From: an uncultured Collinsella sp.
GTDB lineage: Bacteria > Actinomycetota > Coriobacteriia > Coriobacteriales > Coriobacteriaceae
Reading direction: 5' to 3'
DNA length: 7,488 nucleotides
Assembly (NCBI GenBank): GCA_902489855.1
Contig: CABUBS010000104.1
Coordinates: 1-7,488, forward strand
Under the pieces are notes generated by a model. It saw only the letters and a program-made list of their open reading frames with translations. It had not been told where the DNA came from and did not search any database. This document shows, one piece after another, positions 1-3,866 of the stretch. How positions within the stretch are numbered: the first letter of the stretch is position 1; every line of letters starts with the position of its first letter. The translations under genes and the position numbers were made by a program.

Positions 1-29
1 ATTCGCAATATAGGTGGTGTCGAAAGGGC

Positions 30-1235
30 CTAGGACTCAACTGCTTTTATTTCTGATTGTTGAACGAGGCTTGTATACGTTTTGAGCGTGATATTGGGGT
101 CCGCGTGGCCAAGAATACCTTGCACGCTTCTAACGTCCGATCCGTTCGCCAGCATAAAAGTGCTTACACAATGCCTGAGCTGATGCGGGCAGATGCCCTT
201 ATATAGCTTTCCGCCAGTCGAATTGTTCGGCTCATAGATTCCAAGATTGCAGCTAACTGCGAAATCGCGAAACCAATGGTTGAAGATGTAGTTTTTCATG
301 TGACAGACAGTAGGGACCCCTTGCTCGACGGCAATATCGCTAATGATGGGAGTTCTGCCAGTCTGGGACAGCCCCAGAGAGGCCAGGAGCTCTTTTTGTA
401 TGGCTGACCATGATTGAAGACGTTCGGCCAAGGTTTCTCCAACGGGGATTTTGCGTTGGCTTTCTTGTGACTTGGGTGCCCTCAGTTCATGGTCGTTGGT
501 GTACTGCCTGTCAATTTTCAAGGTTTTATTGGCAGGGTCCCAATCGCGCCATTCGAGGCCCAACATCTCGCCTTTCCGCATACCCGTATACACTAGTACT
601 AGCGTACCAACAGCTTCGGCGGTGAGCTCAATGTGTTGAAGATGTGTGCATAGGGTAGCTACCTGGTCGATTGTCAGTGATTCTCTTTTGTTGCGTGGTC
701 TGCGAACGTGAACGGTAGCGCAGGGGTTTCGGTCAATTATTCGCTTCGCGACTGCATTCGAGAGAATTTGACGCAACTTCGCGTTGATCCGCACAAGCTC
801 CGATGGCTTGTATTTTCCCGTGCGACGAGCTTCGGCATATGTTTCTTCGATTAGATCGGGAGTCAGCCCCTCAATTGTCTGAAACGCACCGAATAGGTCT
901 TCGATATGCCTGCAATCGTATGCTTCTCTTTCATAGCTCGTTGGCGCAAGCTCGGTGTCCCTATTTTCATGAAAGGCCCAGCAGTAGGATGCAAGCAGAG
1001 TTGGCTTTTTAGTTTTAGAGACCGTGCCAGAAGAGTTGATTTCTGCCAGCTTGGCCTGCATTGCAGCCTTTGCCTCTGTTTTAGTCTTGCAGTGAACCGT
1101 ATAAGTTGGGGATCGTTTGTAGCGTCCCGTCTTAGGGTCCTTGATTCCAAGTGAAAAATAATAGCGATAGGTGTTAGGCGACCTCTTGTCTTTCCAACAC
1201 GTGCCTCTTCCGCTAATGAGTGGTTGTTCTGACAT
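30..1235 (-). CDS. Tyrosine recombinase (phage-type integrase)
   Basis: Site-specific recombinase expected to integrate and excise the mobile element whose right end lies here. From the ATG at 1235 it is 401 residues. Numbered that way, the N-terminal 70 or so residues resemble an arm-binding domain (basic, YYFSLG core), about 85-180 form the SAM-like core-binding domain, and about 185-395 the catalytic domain. Catalytic residues are visible: Arg220 (TGMRKGE), Lys255 (APKSQ), His351 and Arg354 (HQLRH), His377 (LGHAD) and the nucleophile Tyr387 (KTYTSL). The start at 1235 is preferred over the in-frame ATG at 1253 because GGAG lies 7 nt before it, while the upstream ATG has no Shine-Dalgarno. 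The gene is visibly richer in A+T than the operon to its right, as expected of acquired DNA. It points away from the tRNA-derived att site at 1428-1472, leaving about 190 bp between. No excisionase gene is visible; it may lie off the left edge. The family assignment is firm; the element type (phage or integrative conjugative) cannot be told. Confidence 0.95.
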   Translation of the reverse strand: MSEQPLISGRGTCWKDKRSPNTYRYYFSLGIKDPKTGRYKRSPTYTVHCKTKTEAKAAMQAKLAEINSSGTVSKTKKPTLLASYCWAFHENRDTELAPTSYEREAYDCRHIEDLFGAFQTIEGLTPDLIEETYAEARRTGKYKPSELVRINAKLRQILSNAVAKRIIDRNPCATVHVRRPRNKRESLTIDQVATLCTHLQHIELTAEAVGTLVLVYTGMRKGEMLGLEWRDWDPANKTLKIDRQYTNDHELRAPKSQESQRKIPVGETLAERLQSWSAIQKELLASLGLSQTGRTPIISDIAVEQGVPTVCHMKNYIFNHWFRDFAVSCNLGIYEPNNSTGGKLYKGICPHQLRHCVSTFMLANGSDVRSVQGILGHADPNITLKTYTSLVQQSEIKAVES

Positions 1236-1249
1236 CTTTGCACTCCGTT

Positions 1250-1390
1250 TCATTGATGAGTTTTCAACAATTCATTGAGTGCAGTTTAGCTAAAGCCGTT
1301 AGTAATATGTTTGTAAAAGCGTAGTCGCAGCTATCAGAGGCAAAAGACACAAACTGCTGTGTTTATCTGCGGTTATATGGTGTTCAATGA
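1250..1390. repeat. Three TCATTGA heptamers, possible integrase arm sites
   Basis: TCATTGA occurs at 1250-1256 and 1272-1278, and inverted (TCAATGA) at 1384-1390, in the non-coding DNA between the integrase start and the tRNA-derived att site. Tyrosine integrases of this type usually bind short arm-type repeats flanking the crossover core, so position fits. The motif is short and the region is A+T-rich, so chance is possible. Nothing else is clear between 1254 and 1427; I see no convincing promoter for the integrase. Confidence 0.25.
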
Positions 1391-1427
1391 TGTTTGATGA
1401 ATGGTAGGGGGGAGCATTAAATCATAT

Positions 1428-1472
1428 CTCCTAAAGCGGGTGTCGACGGTTCGAATCCGCCCGGGGGCACCA
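1428..1472 (+). other. attachment site: 3' half of a tRNA gene, probably tRNA-Arg(CCU)
   Basis: This stretch matches the 3' half of a tRNA position by position: anticodon loop CTCCTAA (1428-1434, anticodon CCT), 3' anticodon stem (1435-1439), five-nt variable loop (1440-1444), T arm with loop TTCGAAT (1450-1456), 3' acceptor strand CGGGGGC (1462-1468), discriminator A (1469) and encoded CCA (1470-1472). One A-C mismatch (1446/1460) sits in the T stem. The DNA before 1428 cannot form the 5' half: there is no GCCCCCG acceptor strand and no partner for the anticodon stem. It is therefore a fragment, as left at one end of an element that integrated into a tRNA gene and rebuilt the intact tRNA at its other end. 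The neighbouring integrase supports this. The Arg(CCU) identity rests on the anticodon loop alone. Confidence 0.7.
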
Positions 1473-1482
1473 GAAGATTATG

Positions 1483-1510
1483 ACGGCGTCGCGAGAGCGG
1501 CGCCGTTTCT
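1483..1510 (+). terminator. Hairpin terminator after the tRNA fragment
   Basis: A 10-bp stem (1483-1492 with 1497-1506, one G-T wobble) closes a GAGA loop and is followed by TTTCT. It lies 10 nt after the CCA of the tRNA fragment, the usual place for a tRNA terminator. The U-tract is short, so termination may be partial. Sequence on both sides also pairs (ACCAGAA at 1469-1475 with TTCTGGT at 1507-1513), making it the tip of a larger inverted repeat. Confidence 0.55.
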
Positions 1511-1527
1511 GGTTTGTGGGGGCCGTC

Positions 1528-1553
1528 GGCGGATTCGGGCCGTCGACACCCGC
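1528..1553 (-). repeat. Inverted copy of the tRNA 3'-half sequence
   Basis: The reverse complement of these 26 bases matches 1436-1461 (anticodon stem to end of T stem of the tRNA fragment) at 24 of 26 positions; the two differences are TT to CC in the T loop. It includes the shared block GTGTCGACGG. No acceptor strand or CCA follows in that orientation, so it is not a tRNA gene. Its first ten bases (1528-1537) can also pair with 1583-1592 in the second direct copy. Confidence 0.8.
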
Positions 1554-1580
1554 GTCACCAATTTCCCCGCGGGGGGAGTT

Positions 1581-1605
1581 TTCGAATCCGCCCGGGGGCA
1601 CCAGA
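1581..1605 (+). repeat. Second direct copy of the tRNA 3' end
   Basis: Twenty-five bases from the T loop through CCAGA are identical to 1450-1474, offset by 131 bp. Upstream of the T loop the two copies differ (GGGGGAGTT here), so the repeat starts inside the T arm. It is followed by its own strong terminator at 1614-1646. The likely reading is an older attachment-site scar, or the original chromosomal 3' end of the tRNA from before a further integration event. Confidence 0.7.
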
Positions 1606-1613
1606 GGAATATC

Positions 1614-1646
1614 GAGCCCGGTACCGTTACGGTGCCGGGCTCTTTT
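1614..1646 (+). terminator. Rho-independent terminator after second tRNA 3' end
   Basis: A 13-bp G+C-rich stem (1614-1626 with 1630-1642, one T-G wobble) with a three-nt loop TTA is followed directly by TTTT (1643-1646). It sits 11 nt downstream of the CCA at 1600-1602. It is probably the native terminator of the tRNA gene once present here, and now faces the operon terminator at 1681-1720. Confidence 0.85.
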
Positions 1647-1680
1647 GGTTTAAGGCATGCCGTAGTATTCGCTGCTTCAG

Positions 1681-1720
1681 ATAAACAAAGCGCCCGCTTG
1701 CTGGGGGAGCAAGCGGGCGC
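1681..1720 (-). terminator. Rho-independent terminator of the pknB operon
   Basis: A perfect 13-bp stem (1690-1702 with 1708-1720) with a GGGGG loop on the plus strand. On the minus strand it is followed by TTTGTTTAT (1689-1681). It lies 52 nt past the kinase stop codon. A small GCGGC-GAAA-GCCGC hairpin (1739-1752) lies between the stop codon and this terminator and has no T-tract of its own. Confidence 0.9.
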
Positions 1721-1772
1721 CTGTGAGCGAATATGTTTGCGGCGAAAGCCGCGATGAGCGGTGGGGTGGCGA

Positions 1773-3734
1773 CTAGTTGGTCGTACCGGAATCGTCACCC
1801 GTGCCCGAGCCAGAGCCCGAACCCGAGCCAGAAAGTGCGACTGTTAGCGTGATCGTGCTGTCGGTGGACTGCTTGCCAGTGGGGGAGACACCCGTAACGG
1901 TGGCATCCTCGTTACCGCTTACGGGATTGCCGTTCTGGTCACAGAAGCCGATGTTATAGAAACCGGCGTTGTTGAGCGCGGTGACGGCGGCGGAGATGCT
2001 CTTGCCGTACAGGTTGCCCGGAACACTGGCCTTGCCGGACTTCTTGGCAATGACGACGGTAATCGTGGCGCCGGGCTTCTGCTTGCCACTGGGGTTCCAG
2101 CTGATCACGGTGCCCTCGGTAACCGAGTCGTTCTCCTGGTAGCTAACGTCGACGCCAAAGCCTGCCATATCGAGGGCGTTGCGCGCCTGGGCCTCGGTCA
2201 TGTCGGTCAGATCGGGGACGGACGTGGTATCCGGGCCGCTCGAGACCTTGTACGAGATGGTCGTGCCCTTCGCGACTTCCTTACCGGCTTCGGTGACCTG
2301 CTCAAAGACCTGGCCCTCATCGGCCTCGTTGGCCTCCTCGGAGGCGTTGCCCTTCAGGCCAACGCTTGCCAGCGCGGCCTCGGCCTGGTCCTTGGTCAGG
2401 CCGACAAGCTGGGGAACCTCAACCTTTTCGGAGGGCTTGGGGCCCTTGGAGATTACCAGGTTCACCTTGGTGCCCTTGGTCTTCTTGGTGTTGCCGTTGG
2501 GCGTCTGCTCGGCGACCTTGCCCTCGTCGACATCGTCGTTGTAGCTTTGGTCGATGGTGCCGACCTCGAGGCCGGCTTCCTTGATCAGCTCGACGGCAGT
2601 CTGCTGGTCCTTGCCCAGCACATCGGGCACGGTGACCTGCTCGCCGCCAAAGAGTCCTGTGGCAAAGGCCACCACGATGCCGATGACGGCAACGGCTGCC
2701 ACCACGGCGGCGATGATCTTGTTCTTGTTGGATTTGGGCTCTTCGACCTCGTAGGAGCCGGTGGAGCCCGAAACCGAGCTACGGGCGGTATTCTGGCCGC
2801 TCACGCCCGAGACGGGACGCACCATGGCGCGCGTCTGATCGGAAAGCTCACGAGTCTTGGTGGCGCCCAACTCACCGGGGGCACCGATGATGCGCGTGGG
2901 CTCCGAGACGTTGACGGCACGGCCCGACAGGTAGCTGTTGAGCACCTGACGCAGCTCGTCGGCGGTCTGGAAGCGGTTTGCGGGGTCCTTCTCCATGCAC
3001 TTGAGGATGATGCGCTCAAGGTCGGCGTCGACACCGGAGTTGATCTGGCTCGGCGGAATAGGCAACTCGTTGACCTGCTTGAGTGCGACCGAGATAGCGT
3101 CGTCACCGTCAAAGGGAACGCGGCCGGTGGCGCATTCATACATTACGACGCCCAGCGAGTAGATATCCGAGGTGGGGCCGAGGTCCTGACCACGGGTCTG
3201 CTCGGGGCTGACGTAGTGGGCGGTTCCCAGCACGTTGTTGTCTTGCGTGAGGTGGCTGTTCTTGGCGCGCGCAATGCCAAAGTCCATCACCTTGATGTTG
3301 CCGTCGGGCAGCACCATGATGTTCTGCGGCTTAATGTCGCGGTGGATGATCTCGTGCTTGTGGGCGACCGAAAGCGCGGAGCTGATCTGCGAGCCGATCT
3401 GGGCGACCTTCTTGGGGTCGAGGGCGCCGTGGCTCTTGATGCCGCTCTTAAGGTCGGTGCCGCGCAGGTACTCCATGACGATGTAATAGGTGTCGCCGTC
3501 CTTGCCCCAATCGTAGACGCCCACGATATAGGGGGAGGAGAGACCGGCTGCTGCCTGGGCCTCCTGCTTAAAGCGTGCCGCGAAGGTCGCGTCGCCAGCA
3601 TACTGCGGCAGCATGATCTTGACGGCTACCGTGCGGTCGAGAACCTGGTCCTGTGCACGGTAGACGGTCGCCATGCCGCCTGTTCCCACCTTATCCTTGA
3701 GGAGGTATCTTCCCCCGAGGACCCTCTGTTCCAT
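1773..3734 (-). CDS. pknB: PASTA-domain Ser/Thr protein kinase (PknB/Stk1 family)
   Basis: Membrane-spanning eukaryotic-type kinase that phosphorylates cell-wall and division proteins; its outer PASTA repeats are known in the family to bind muropeptides or lipid II. It is 653 residues from the ATG at 3734. The kinase domain (about 9-270) shows the glycine loop (16-25), Lys39, Glu58, HRD (131-133), Asn138, DFG (151-153) and GTAHYVSPEQ. A linker leads to one membrane helix (about 340-362), then four PASTA repeats (about 365-430, 436-500, 502-563, 568-632) and a Gly-Ser tail. The activation loop reads LTQDNN where PknB has VTQTAA, so the second phospho-Thr position is Asp165. The ATG at 3734 is preferred because AGGAG lies 5 nt before it; the in-frame ATG at 3749 has no good ribosome site. 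It is the last gene of the operon, 132 nt after the SEDS-PBP gene and 52 nt before a strong terminator. The fourth PASTA repeat is the most divergent and carries a cysteine. Confidence 0.96.
   Translation of the reverse strand: MEQRVLGGRYLLKDKVGTGGMATVYRAQDQVLDRTVAVKIMLPQYAGDATFAARFKQEAQAAAGLSSPYIVGVYDWGKDGDTYYIVMEYLRGTDLKSGIKSHGALDPKKVAQIGSQISSALSVAHKHEIIHRDIKPQNIMVLPDGNIKVMDFGIARAKNSHLTQDNNVLGTAHYVSPEQTRGQDLGPTSDIYSLGVVMYECATGRVPFDGDDAISVALKQVNELPIPPSQINSGVDADLERIILKCMEKDPANRFQTADELRQVLNSYLSGRAVNVSEPTRIIGAPGELGATKTRELSDQTRAMVRPVSGVSGQNTARSSVSGSTGSYEVEEPKSNKNKIIAAVVAAVAVIGIVVAFATGLFGGEQVTVPDVLGKDQQTAVELIKEAGLEVGTIDQSYNDDVDEGKVAEQTPNGNTKKTKGTKVNLVISKGPKPSEKVEVPQLVGLTKDQAEAALASVGLKGNASEEANEADEGQVFEQVTEAGKEVAKGTTISYKVSSGPDTTSVPDLTDMTEAQARNALDMAGFGVDVSYQENDSVTEGTVISWNPSGKQKPGATITVVIAKKSGKASVPGNLYGKSISAAVTALNNAGFYNIGFCDQNGNPVSGNEDATVTGVSPTGKQSTDSTITLTVALSGSGSGSGSGTGDDSGTTN
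1803..1832 (-). repeat. Six-bp tandem repeat coding the (Ser-Gly)5 tail of the kinase
   Basis: Five successive TCN-GGN codon pairs code five Ser-Gly units just after the last PASTA repeat, followed by an acidic TGDDSGTTN end. The near-identical hexamer units are prone to slippage, so the length may vary between strains without breaking the frame. The tail would lie outside the membrane. Its role is unknown; a flexible spacer is the simplest reading. Confidence 0.7.
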
Positions 3735-3804
3735 TCCTGCTCCTAACATAACTATTCGCTCAACGATGTGTGTAGTACCTATGATGTGGCCGCTGGGGCC
3801 GTGT

Positions 3805-3840
3805 GGCGCGTTGCCGCTAACTCTTCGGCCGCGGCGCGCC
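3805..3840 (-). other. Stem-loop between the SEDS-PBP gene and pknB
   Basis: GGCGCG (3805-3810) pairs with CGCGCC (3835-3840), and inside it CCGC (3814-3817) pairs with GCGG (3831-3834), with a three-nt bulge on one side and a 13-nt loop. There is no T-tract, so it is not an intrinsic terminator. In an operon transcript it could act as a processing or stability element that uncouples kinase levels from the upstream genes. That role is inferred. The remaining intergenic DNA (3735-3866) shows no clear promoter. Confidence 0.4.
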
Positions 3841-3866
3841 TCGGGTGTCCGATTCGATCATGGGCA

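Noticed and set aside
1300..1425. Promoter for the integrase
   Set aside because: A TTTACA-like element appears on the minus strand near 1315, but no -10 sequence lies at a suitable distance, so it is not called.
1395..1472. Complete tRNA gene
   Set aside because: The 3' half is perfect in layout, but the preceding bases cannot supply the acceptor 5' strand, D arm or 5' anticodon stem, so it is only a fragment.
1401..1757. Plus-strand open frame across the tRNA-fragment cluster, and a minus-strand frame at 1478-1798
   Set aside because: Both run through tRNA remnants, two terminators and the end of the kinase gene. Their repeated peptide-like segments only reflect the repeated tRNA DNA.
2547..3746. 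Long plus-strand open frame (399 codons) opposite the kinase gene
   Set aside because: It is the antisense shadow of a clear kinase gene in high-G+C DNA. The translation is Gly/Val/Asp/His-rich with no recognisable domain, and no ribosome site stands out.
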